64,000 bases of DNA, taken from positions 1 to 64,000 of the forward strand of contig JADJHL010000009.1 of NCBI GenBank assembly GCA_016707585.1, in the 5' to 3' direction. Of this stretch, positions 8,927-17,844 are shown piece by piece (within the stretch, counting starts at the first letter, position 1; every line of letters begins with the position of its first letter). This DNA comes from Ignavibacteriales bacterium (GTDB lineage Bacteria; Bacteroidota; Ignavibacteria; Ignavibacteriales; Ignavibacteriaceae). The translations under genes were made by a program, and so were the position numbers. The notes below the pieces were generated by a model. It saw nothing but the letters and a program-made list of their open reading frames with translations. It was not told the origin of the DNA and made no database searches.

Positions 8927-10585
8927 TTACTTTATTAGAAGCATCTTCTTCGAAATGCTTCCCAAATCTGTTTTAAGTTGATATATGTACAAACCGCTTG
9001 AAAGATTATTTGTATTAAACTCAACCTTATAACTTCCAGCAAATTTATACTCATTAACAAGTGTTGCAACTTCATTTCCAAGAAGATCAAATACTTTTAT
9101 TGTTTGCCAACTGCCGGCTGGAGACTGCCAACTGATTGTTGTTGTGGGATTAAACGGGTTTGGGTATTTTTGCATAGGTTCTATTTTATCTGGTATAATT
9201 TTTATATGCGGATTTACACTTACTAATTCGGTGGCTTTGTAAATGTGAGAGATAAGATTCTCTGCCATTCTAATCCCCACAAAATATCCTTTGCTCCATC
9301 ACCATTCATATCATAAAAACTTACTACCATATTTGATGGCCCTTGCTTTAGTTACCAGAGACAATAAGAATCATTACCATCAGATTTAAAATATAAAGAT
9401 ATCCGCCACTTAGAATTACTAATTCCAGTTCTCCATCACCATTTATCATCAACTATATATGTAGCTCATCGAGCGATCCTCCCGAAAGAAGGTGAAGTGC
9501 TACTTTCGGTGTATATTGATTGTCACCATTAGTTTCAAACATAGTAATCCAGTTACCATCACCCATTGTTGCTCCAATAAAAAACTCTCTTTTTCGATCC
9601 ATATCAACATCACCAGAAGCCTGGTAGTACATATTAACTAATGGTAAACTATCATAAACAGTTACAGCATAGCTGTCATTGCCTATGTTTTCGATTATTC
9701 TGATTTGTCCCCAGATTGAACTTAAGATGTATTCCATCTTACCGTCCCCATCATAATCTCCACATCAATTCCATCATAGAAGTCATCATCTGGAGCAAAG
9801 AACCATTTTTTCTCAAAATTATTTAATAATGGATTATATTCAGAAACATAAAAATTGTAAACCTGAGTTAAACTTGTATCAGACCCTCTGTGAACGAAAT
9901 CAAGCAGTGAATCTCCATCCATATTTGCAATTTTTTCGCGAGATAAATATGCGCCTAATGCATCATATTTTAGAAAAGTAAATTTTGGATTTGTGGGTAA
10001 TGTATTTGTATCTGTTTGTTCAAAGAAATAACTATTCTGTCCTCTAAGGAAAACTATTTCCTCAAGTCCATTACTATCAACATCAGTAATAAAGGTGCTG
10101 CCACCAGGATGAGGGTTAAAAATATATCTTTGTGCAGAAGATCCATCTGGATATACCTCATAAACTCTATTCTCTGTATCACCAACATATCCAAAAAAAC
10201 CGTATACTTCTGGGAATCCATTATTATCAAAATCTCCAACTTTAGTAGGTATTCCGCCAAACCAATTTGTTACACGAGTATAAGTCCAGTAATCATACCA
10301 ACCACTCCATTTGTTTGTATCAATAAGTGCTGGGTCAAAGTCAATAACTGGTATACCTTTACTTTGTGCCCAGTTACATATTGCTTCTGTGTTTGTTTCT
10401 TTAATTGTCTTAATGGTTTTCCATCCAGTAATTGTATCACTTAGTTCAATTATGGTTTCATCAATAAACTTATGCTGCAGACCTAAACGAGATAGTTCAT
10501 TAAGTTTTTCTTTTATGTTTATTGTTTGGGCTTGCAGGCTCATTAACATCATAAAGAGTATAAAATTATTACATAACTTTTTCAT
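8927..10585 (-). CDS. Secreted FG-GAP/VCBS-repeat protein with T9SS sorting domain (frame-broken)
   Basis: Start chosen at ATG 10585 (MKKLCNNFILFMMLMSLQAQ), with AAGGA 8 bases upstream and a signal peptide directly after; a longer reading to 10609 has neither. The mature part carries Asp-rich propeller repeats (KVGDFDNNGFPEVYGFFG, TDVDSNGLEEIVFLRG, ANMDGDSLLDFVHRG, DVDMDRKREFFIG), then the sorting domain KYPNPFNPTTTISW to SISKKMLLIK at 8927. Expected about 550 residues. Two or three single-base losses break it: one near 9750 (GTGGAGATTATG, where DYDGDGK is expected) and others around 9300-9460. Propeller proteins of this type bind surfaces or glycans; the ligand is unknown. Its start overlaps a 49-aa leader ORF by ATGA. 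Confidence 0.8.
9113..9134 (-). repeat. Short direct repeat inside the T9SS domain
   Basis: AGTTGGCA occurs twice about 21 bases apart on the minus strand, so the protein reads SWQSPAGSWQ, a duplicated SWQ around SPAG. Other T9SS domains in the window lack these residues at this point (for example YSLAAASDVTVKIF). It looks like a small in-frame expansion. Confidence 0.4.
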
Positions 10586-10731
10586 AGAAGTTCCTTGGAT
10601 ATTTGACAATAGGATAAAAAGTTTAAGAGATAATCAATAAGCAGATTATCACTCAGGTCGATTGACCTTTTTAGAAAGGATTTGGGAATTGAAAGAAGAA
10701 CAAAAACAAAAAGCAAAAACAAATTATTCAT
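10582..10731 (-). CDS. Possible 49-aa leader peptide before the FG-GAP gene
   Basis: An ATG at 10731 is preceded by GGGGAG (spacing 6) and opens a 49-codon frame beginning MNNLFLLFVFVLLSIPKSF, a hydrophobic signal-like segment, followed by KRSIDLSDNLLIDYLLNFLS. It ends in TGA that overlaps the ATG of the next gene (ATGA, 10582-10585), a typical arrangement for translational coupling. The Pho-box-like element lies upstream at 10789-10814, so this ORF would be the first in that transcript. It could be a small secreted peptide, a translated leader, or a chance frame; no homologue is recognised. Confidence 0.4.
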   Translation of the reverse strand: MNNLFLLFVFVLLSIPKSFLKRSIDLSDNLLIDYLLNFLSYCQISKELL

Positions 10732-10788
10732 AAATAACTCCCCGAAATAACTGCTCAAAAAATATAATGGGAATTAAGAATTAACTAA

Positions 10789-10814
10789 TTATGAAATTGT
10801 TAAGCTAATGTTAA
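10789..10814 (-). promoter_or_regulatory. Pho-box-like promoter of the FG-GAP gene
   Basis: On the minus strand TTAACA (10814-10809) and TTAACA (10803-10798) are exactly 11 bp apart, followed by ATTT and a -10-like CATAAT (10794-10789). It begins 6 bases after the stop of the endonuclease gene. The same geometry recurs upstream of the genes starting at 16708, 17676, 20163 and 27745. Confidence 0.55.
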
Positions 10815-10819
10815 AATTT

Positions 10820-13378
10820 TTAAGGCAAATTAATAACCCCACTTGATGTTGCCTGTATCCAGTATGCATACCCAGGTTCTAATATTGTTGCTGTTTGATA
10901 ACCAACATTTGGAATGTATTTGAAAAATGAACCAGTAAGTATTCCTGTTGGAATTGTTGTAATTGTATTTGTCTCAATAGATATATTATAAATACCAACT
11001 AAATTCCATCCTTCAATAATATTTATTGGATCATTTGTTACGGGAAGAATTCCGCTTGCCGGCCATTCATCTCCAGTGTTATAAATTATTTCACCTGCAT
11101 TATCTAACCAATACCCGATTCCTGGAACTAAAGTTGTAACCGATTGATAGCCATTATTAAATTGGTAAACTCCTGATGTTGGAGTTCTTTCAATCCACCA
11201 GGAATCTATGTTTTGATTTATAGGAAGTAAACCGGGAATTGATACAAGATTCCATCCATTAGAAATTGCGGCTGTGAATTGAAATGTTTGCTGAACTGGT
11301 GTAAAAGTTCCGAGACCATCAAACGTATCTGTTGAATAACCAATCCATTCGGTCGCAGGATTAAAAACATCATTTGGATTTATATCACCCTGTGTAGTTG
11401 TTTCTAATCTTCTTAAAGTATTATCAGCTGTTGAAATTAAACCCGAACCCCATTCAGTTCCTGGATTAAAACCAACCTGTCCGATAACATCAACTATTGT
11501 TGAACCTTTCTTTAACACTATCGCATCATTCCCATTATAAAATGCTGATGAACTTGTTTGATTTGCTACATTTAGAATCGTGCTGTTTGCTAAAGAAGAT
11601 GCAACTACAAAAACGTTTCCCGGATTGATTGTTCCGCTAAGATTAATTGTTGTTGCAGCAGTTGTGGCACCATTAAAATAAAATTCTAACTTGTATGCAT
11701 TTGATGTTAGGTTTATTGCACCGGAAGTTCCGTTAAATATTTCAATCGCTTTATTGTTCGATGTCCCTTCGACATATTCACTAATGAAAAGTTCGGTTAA
11801 AGTTCCGCCGCCGCTGCCAGAAGAAGTTTGAGCATTAAATGTTGGTGGTATGCCATCAATCTTATAATTGATTGAGCTTCCTGCTCCATTATATGAAAAC
11901 ATTTTGAAATAATAATTTGTTGTTGGATTAAGACTGCTGAATGAATAACTATCTGCACCTGAATAAGATATATTAACTGTTGCAGAACCATCAGCTAAGT
12001 TTGTATCATCGCTGTAAACTATACCATCAACGGGACTACTAAAAATTCCTGTGCCGTTTGCAAGCAATAAATAACCTGATGGTTGTTGAGTGCCAGGTAA
12101 AGCATCAATCCACGTGCATTGAATTGAAGACGAAGTAATAGTACCTGGTGAAAAATTTGTTGCATAATTTGTTGGTTCAAGTATTACAGAACCATTAAAC
12201 AAAACTGAAGCTATTGGTAAAGTTTCGTTGATCTTGTAATTAATAAGTGAACCGCTTCCATTTGATGAAAAAATTGTTCCGTAATAAGTTGTGTTGTTTG
12301 CTACACCTGTTAGTTCGTAACTATTTATATCAGCATAAGAAATATTAATAACTACTTTGCCATCCGAAATGTTAGTATCATCTGAATAAATCTCTCCATC
12401 AATCGGAATGAAATAATTGTTGCGATCATATATTACAAGTAAATAGTCAGATGGAATTTGAGTTCCTGCAAGTGCATCATTCCAGTTGAAAATAATTGAG
12501 CTTGATGTTGAGCCTGCTGAAAAATTTGTTACATAATTTGTTGGCTCAACTGCATAAACAGGATTATACTTTGTAAGATCATCAAAATTTATATAATTAA
12601 CATACTCAGGATGATCCACAAATGGATTTCTGTTTTGCTGAATTGATTGAATATAATTATTTCTATCAACTTCCCATTTATCTGGTGGATCTTGTTTGTG
12701 CCATTGTATCAATGTTGCTAAATCCTGGTCAGCTTCACCTAAAGAGGGAAGTCTTGTGTTATTCAACCAGTTAAATGTCCAATCGTATCCGTTAATTCCA
12801 TTATATCGAACAGGCATATATAAAATAGCTCTTGCCGCATCACCTTTATGTTCATCTCTTGGTTCATAAACCTGGTTGCCGTTTATATCTGTTCCAAATT
12901 TGCCTTCCAGAAAAGTGCTGATAACATTAACAACTTCTCCCAGCGGATGATTGCTCCTTACTCCGTTAGCATTATCCTGGTGAGTAGGGAAGAGATGATA
13001 CTGATCTGAATACTCGTTTAGTGATGTTGATGGATGACCCGGTTGCCAGCTATGGCAATAAGTATGCTCGCGACTCATTGGTAGCCAGGAAAAAGTTCCT
13101 GAATAAATATGTTCATAATGACTATAAACACAAAAAACAGATCTTGTTCCATTACCATTATTTATAGATGCGAAGTTTGCAATGTTTGTTTCATCAAAGT
13201 TATCATAACTTACTTTTGTGTAAGGAACTCTAATCCTGTTTTCAAGATCAGTTACAAATGTTGATGCTGAAGGATTCAATGTATTATAATAAGTCCCAGC
13301 TTGAGCTAAAATTAAATCGCTTAAGGAGAATATGAGTATCAAAAAGATAATGGTAGTTTGTAAGATTCTGTTTTGCAT
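10820..13378 (-). CDS. Secreted endonuclease I with FN3-like, lamin-tail and GWNL modules
   Basis: Start chosen at ATG 13378, giving signal peptide MQNRILQTTIIFLILIFSLS; the frame extends to a TTG at 13405 inside a terminator region. Residues about 30-265 are an endonuclease I domain (PF04231 type), with the catalytic SREHTYCHSW and DQYHLFPTHQDNANGVRSNH. Two modules starting EPTNY (about 280-510) look like fibronectin III folds, then a lamin-tail domain (about 526-695, ELFISEYVEGTSNNKAIEIF), then two GWNL repeats (about 708-852). It cleaves DNA outside the cell. It ends INLP with no T9SS sorting tail, unlike its neighbours, so export or anchoring must differ or use another protein. Downstream of a terminator of the LamG-like gene. 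Confidence 0.85.
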   Translation of the reverse strand: MQNRILQTTIIFLILIFSLSDLILAQAGTYYNTLNPSASTFVTDLENRIRVPYTKVSYDNFDETNIANFASINNGNGTRSVFCVYSHYEHIYSGTFSWLPMSREHTYCHSWQPGHPSTSLNEYSDQYHLFPTHQDNANGVRSNHPLGEVVNVISTFLEGKFGTDINGNQVYEPRDEHKGDAARAILYMPVRYNGINGYDWTFNWLNNTRLPSLGEADQDLATLIQWHKQDPPDKWEVDRNNYIQSIQQNRNPFVDHPEYVNYINFDDLTKYNPVYAVEPTNYVTNFSAGSTSSSIIFNWNDALAGTQIPSDYLLVIYDRNNYFIPIDGEIYSDDTNISDGKVVINISYADINSYELTGVANNTTYYGTIFSSNGSGSLINYKINETLPIASVLFNGSVILEPTNYATNFSPGTITSSSIQCTWIDALPGTQQPSGYLLLANGTGIFSSPVDGIVYSDDTNLADGSATVNISYSGADSYSFSSLNPTTNYYFKMFSYNGAGSSINYKIDGIPPTFNAQTSSGSGGGTLTELFISEYVEGTSNNKAIEIFNGTSGAINLTSNAYKLEFYFNGATTAATTINLSGTINPGNVFVVASSLANSTILNVANQTSSSAFYNGNDAIVLKKGSTIVDVIGQVGFNPGTEWGSGLISTADNTLRRLETTTQGDINPNDVFNPATEWIGYSTDTFDGLGTFTPVQQTFQFTAAISNGWNLVSIPGLLPINQNIDSWWIERTPTSGVYQFNNGYQSVTTLVPGIGYWLDNAGEIIYNTGDEWPASGILPVTNDPINIIEGWNLVGIYNISIETNTITTIPTGILTGSFFKYIPNVGYQTATILEPGYAYWIQATSSGVINLP

Positions 13379-13403
13379 AAAAGTATTACTGATAAATATT
13401 TTC

Positions 13404-13436
13404 AAAAAAAATCCCCCGCTAAAATGTAGCAGGGGA
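13404..13436 (-). terminator. Rho-independent terminator after the LamG-like gene
   Basis: On the minus strand ATCCCCTGCT pairs with AGCGGGGGAT around ACATTTT, with one C/G-run offset, and is followed by TTTTTTT (13410-13404). It separates the gene ending at 13456 from the endonuclease start at 13378, so the endonuclease needs read-through or its own promoter. Confidence 0.8.
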
Positions 13437-13455
13437 TTGTAGAATAAGATTGATG

Positions 13456-16400
13456 TTACTTCATCAAGATCATCTTCTTTGTTTGTGTAAAAGAGCCAGC
13501 CTGTATTTTATATAAATACATTCCGCTTGCTAAACCGGTTGAGTTGAAATTAAGTTCATATCTTCCGGCTTCTTGCTTTTGATTTACAAGTGTAGCAACT
13601 TCTTCACCAAGTGAGTTAAATATTTTTACTGTAACATCACTTGCTGCGGCTAAACTGTAGCTTATTTTTGTACTTGGGTTAAAAGGATTAGGATAATTTT
13701 GATTCAAACTAAATTCAGTTGGAATTGATTCACCTCCGCTAACAGTTATTTTAGAAACAGCTGGATCAGAGATAACCAATTCTTTTCCATCTTCAATTGA
13801 ACCAATAACTTTTCCTGTAACGGCATCTTTAATGACAAGACTATTCTTTTCAGCTCTTATCTTAATTGGATAAACAGCATTGGTTATATCGATAACCTTT
13901 TCAGAAGCTATATTTTCAACCAAACTTTGTGAAGCAAATCTTACATCAAAAATATTTGCTGGTGGTGCTGGTGGCAGAAGAATTTCTGAATTATCATTTG
14001 CTGAATAAAGTGTATATGCTTTATTATCTGAATCACTGATAATTATTCTTCCCCAAGTATCTTTAATATAGTTCTTTGTTTCATTAACAATTTTAGCAGT
14101 TACTCTGTTTGGTAATAAAATCTTACCTGCTGCATTCATTTGAACCCAGTAACCACTCCCTTGATTTAAAGTAGCTGCAATTCCATAACCGGAACCAGGT
14201 ACGTACTGGAATAATGGATTTGTAATTAATCCCGCAGGAATTGTAACAATATTTGAAGGATTGATTTGATATTCATAAATACCGATTATATTCCAGCCGG
14301 CAAATGCATTAATAGTATCAACCTCAGCATAACTTAATTTAGGATAAAGTACACCTGATTGAACTGTTCCATTCCAGTTATAAACTCTTACTCCAGTGTG
14401 GAATAACCAGTAACCCTCTGCGGCAGTTAAAGTTGAAACGCCAACATAACCGGTACTTGTATATTTATAAACAGGAGTCGGTAAATGTCTTCCTCTGTAT
14501 AATGTATCTGCTAACATACTGTTTGGATGGACACCCGGAAATGAAATTAAGTTCCATTCGTTTCCTACTGATACAGAAGAGCTAAATGTTGATCTTGCAT
14601 TTGGGATCCAGCTTGTTGATATTCTGACACCACCTAAAGTTAAAGTTGGTGCATTTGTACTACCACCCTGTCTTAATGCAAATAATCCAAGACTTAACGC
14701 ATCGGTTATAGTATCAGTTGCCGTAACATTTGCAGCTGGTTCAGTGCCGTTAAGAACCGGATTCACCCATAATGAAACTTGATCATCTACAGTTGAACCA
14801 TTGTTGAAAGTGTATTTAACAGCAATTAAATAAGTTGTATTTAATGCATAGTTGTTAGGAGTATATACTGCTGTAGCTGTATTGTTACGCTTTGAAACAC
14901 CAAATGCTAAATTGCCTGATCCATCATCTTTCACAAATACTTTACCGCAAAAATTGAAGTTGAATTTTCTGGAGCTAAATGGAAGAAGCAATCTCCGGTT
15001 GTTGTTGCAGTTTGTACATTAACCATAAATGAAGCATATACACTGTTTGAATAAACACTATCAAATGCCTTGTTAACATCTTCACCGCTGCCGGTTAATG
15101 AAACTGATTACCCAAACCTGAGTTTAAATATCCTGAATAAGTTAATGGACTTGCAGTAACTTCAATTGGATTTGTGCCTGCACTGCTATGTGCTACAAAT
15201 CCATTTGCTGTTAGGTTACTACCAGATGTATAATTGAAAGTTTCTATTAGTGGTAAAGTTGGTGCAGGAGCGTTTGTTATACTGAATTGTGGAACAGAAC
15301 CACTGGTTTTATAATCTATATTAACACCAGAACCAGTGTAAGGATAAATTTTATAATAATAAGTTGATCCTCCAAATCCGGAAAACACTGCTGATTGTAA
15401 TCCTTGAGCGACATTCTGAATTCTGAGTGTGTTAGTTTCAGCAACGCCATCAACCGGAGTAACTATATCAGCAAAACTTACATAACTACTTTTAATTAAA
15501 TATCCAGTAGGTACAACACCACCCGCAGCATCAACCCAGCTTAGATTATTATAATAATATGCAGGATTACCAAGAACGCCTGAAAAACTTGTTGGATAAT
15601 TTGTTGGTTCACCTGCTATAACTGCACCGTTACAAGTAACATTAGCAGTTGTACTTCCACCACTATTAACGACAAGTTCACCGTTATATGTACCAGCTGC
15701 TAATCCTAATTTTAATCTTACATAAACAGGGGTTGAAGCTAAAGCTCCGCCAGCATATGCAATGTTAACACTTCCACTAAAAGTTGAGTTGTTAAGTGAG
15801 ACTTCAAAATTAGTTGAGCCTGTAACAGTAATATTTCCTGATGCAGGAGATAAACTGCTGCCGGTTAAACTATAGCTTTGTGAAGTAGATGTACCAGCGC
15901 CAACTATATATTCAAACCCTGATAGAGATGAAGGAGTTGCTGTTAAAGTCGCACTACCAGTAGCCGGGAATAAATCAGCCCAGGCAGTTCCAATTCTCAA
16001 TCCATCTAAAACAACCTGAACAGAACTTCCATTCGTTCCTTGTCTTATCGCAACAGCGTCGATAACATTTTGTCCTGCTGTAGCTGTATTTGTAACTTCA
16101 GGAGTACCAGCCGCAATTTCATTTGCTGGAATTCCAGAAGGAACAACCCATAATTTTACTTCATCGTTGCCAGCAGCACTAATAGTATATTTTACTATTA
16201 AAAGATATGTGGTGTTTTTAGCAAAACTTGTTGTGCCATATGTTGCAGTGCTGGTATTAGAAATACCAAAGTTAACAACATCACTTGTAATTTTAGCAAA
16301 AACTCTTGCTGAAAACAAAGAGAATGATGTTCCGCTTACTCTATCACCGATATTTAAAAAATAATCGCCGCTTTTTGTAGAAGCAGCATCATTAATATTT

Positions 16401-16708
16401 ACAAGGGTACTTAAATAAATTGAAGCTCCATCAACATTCTGTTCTGTGAATCCTTTGTTGACATCTTCGCCACCAAGATTTTGTACTAACACTGCGTTAC
16501 CAAGTCCGCTGCCTGTATAACCGGAATAGGTTAAACCAGATGTAGTAGAGAGAAAATTAGTTGTACCGCTATGAATGTCCCAGCCATTTGTATTAAGTTG
16601 ACCTGAGTATTCAAAATTATCGACTAGCAACTGCCCAAACATATTGCCATTTAATGACAGCAACAGAATAATGGATAATAAAAAATATTTAAAGTTTTTG
16701 TGGATCAT
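13456..16708 (-). CDS. Large secreted LamG-like/GWNL protein with T9SS sorting domain (two frame breaks)
   Basis: ATG 16708 with AGGAG upstream; signal peptide MIHKNFKYFLLSIILLLSLN. Order of domains: a LamG-like jelly-roll (residues about 28-245, LVDNFEYSG to LDGLRIGTAW), an Ig-like segment, an EPTNY module, a second LamG-like domain (starting LIETFNYTSG), two GWNL repeats (NEWNLISFPG, FAGWNIIGIY), a linker, and the sorting domain LNQNYPNPFNPSTKISYSLA to TQTKKMILMK. One base is missing near 15107 (GLGN then AVSLTGSGEDVNKAF in another frame) and one near 14945 (FCGKVFVKDDGSGN). Restored length about 1,080 residues. LamG folds often bind glycans. It shares modules with the endonuclease and the 17676 protein. 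Confidence 0.8.
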
Positions 16709-16819
16709 CTGGTTCTCCTAAATAATTATAAATAATGTTGTTGATTTCTAGACCGTGATAGTTTTTTTATGACACTTTGCAAGCTAACATTTTGATAAAT
16801 TTAGTGGGGTAAACAAACT

Positions 16820-16846
16820 ATTATGATTGTGTTAGGGGAATGTTAA
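16820..16846 (-). promoter_or_regulatory. Pho-box-like promoter of the LamG-like gene
   Basis: Minus strand: TTAACA (16846-16841), CTAACA (16835-16830), CAAT, CATAAT (16825-16820). The 28 bases 16821-16848 are identical to 17771-17798, upstream of the next gene. The 5' leader to the ATG at 16708 is about 100 bases. Confidence 0.55.
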
Positions 16847-16869
16847 GAAGTCTTGTTAAAATTTTATTT

Positions 16870-17676
16870 CTAATAAATTGCAAAATTAAATTGCCTGTTA
16901 ATAAGATTACCAGCCAGATCTCTTAAGTTATTTACTATCACTTTGTAGGTGGAAGTGGGAGAATATTTTTCAGTAAACAATACTACAACTCTATCGCCGT
17001 CTGCAATTCCTACTTTGTAAACTTGCACAGGCATAACAAGATCTTTAAGCACAAGGTAATTATTCACATTAAAAATTCCTGCTCTAGACATTGGCTCACT
17101 GAATGTAAGTGCAACTCTTGAAGTGTCATCATTTTGCTGTCCGTATGAAGTTGTTTGGATTATTAACTTACCATTTTGAATTACATTCACCCAGTATCCA
17201 GTTCCTCTCAGTAAATCATTTGCAGTTGTAAATATTCCATTACTTACATCAAACTTGTAGAATGGTGAATTAAGAATTCCAGGTGGCGAAGTTCTAACAA
17301 GGATTGAAGCTGAACCCGTTGAAATTGATCCAAATGAATTCCAACCTGTATATACAGTAATGGTATCGATTGATGATTGTTTAGGTCTGTTAAAATATAG
17401 TTTCCCATTCTGGCTGAATTCGACCCAATAACTTTTACCTGCTTCAACAATTGAAACACTCTCATATGATTTTGTTTGATTGTTAAATTTGTAAAACGGT
17501 GAGCTAATAATATTTGCTGGAACTGTACTTATAACTGATGAAATTGATCCAGTAGAAAGTGAACCGATAAGGTTCCAACCTGCTTTAACATTAATTGATT
17601 CTTTTACCTGTGGATAACCTAAACTGTACAAAATTAAAATTATAAAAAGGCTCAAAAGTATTTTCCATGGTAGCAT
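16870..17676 (-). CDS. Secreted GWNL-repeat protein with C-terminal Ig-like (Big_5-type) domain
   Basis: 268 residues. Start MLPWKILLSLFIILILYSLG is a signal peptide. Two repeats of about 65 residues follow (KAGWNLIGSLSTG from about 32, YTGWNSFGSISTG from about 108), each with FYKF and a GYWV or SYWV motif. Residues about 185-268 (RVALTFSEPMSRAGIFNVNN, YKVIVNNLRDLAGN) fit the SbsA/Big_5 Ig-like domain. There is no T9SS tail; the end is FNFAIY. Function unknown, probably cell-surface or extracellular. It is preceded by its own direct-repeat promoter element and followed by the promoter of the LamG-like gene, so it is likely a separate unit. Confidence 0.7.
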   Translation of the reverse strand: MLPWKILLSLFIILILYSLGYPQVKESINVKAGWNLIGSLSTGSISSVISTVPANIISSPFYKFNNQTKSYESVSIVEAGKSYWVEFSQNGKLYFNRPKQSSIDTITVYTGWNSFGSISTGSASILVRTSPPGILNSPFYKFDVSNGIFTTANDLLRGTGYWVNVIQNGKLIIQTTSYGQQNDDTSRVALTFSEPMSRAGIFNVNNYLVLKDLVMPVQVYKVGIADGDRVVVLFTEKYSPTSTYKVIVNNLRDLAGNLINRQFNFAIY

Positions 17677-17769
17677 AGCATATTAGTTTTGATAAAAGGA
17701 ATTTAGGATTACGCGTCAATTCTTGTTGCAGTATAAAAATATTGCGTCAATTTTAACAGCAAAGAAATG

Positions 17770-17796
17770 GTTATGATTGTGTTAGGGGAATGTTAA
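17770..17796 (-). promoter_or_regulatory. Pho-box-like promoter of the GWNL-repeat gene
   Basis: Minus strand: TTAACA (17796-17791), CTAACA (17785-17780), CAAT, CATAAC (17775-17770). Identical over 28 bases to the element at 16821-16848, which points to a recent duplication or selection on the site. Confidence 0.55.
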
Positions 17797-17816
17797 GAGA
17801 ATTGAAATATTATATC

Positions 17817-17838
17817 ATGGGCAAAATGATTTGCCCAT
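17817..17838 (-). terminator. Perfect hairpin after the T9SS gene pair
   Basis: ATGGGCAAA (17817-17825) and TTTGCCCAT (17830-17838) form a 9-bp stem with a 4-base loop, 6 bases after the stop of the gene ending at 17845. No T run follows on the minus strand, so it may be a 3'-end stabilising hairpin or a weak terminator. Confidence 0.45.
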
Positions 17839-17844
17839 TTAAAA

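Noticed and set aside
13378..13405. TTG start for the endonuclease at 13405
   Set aside because: It lies within the terminator hairpin region and adds nine residues before a normal signal peptide; ATG 13378 is preferred.
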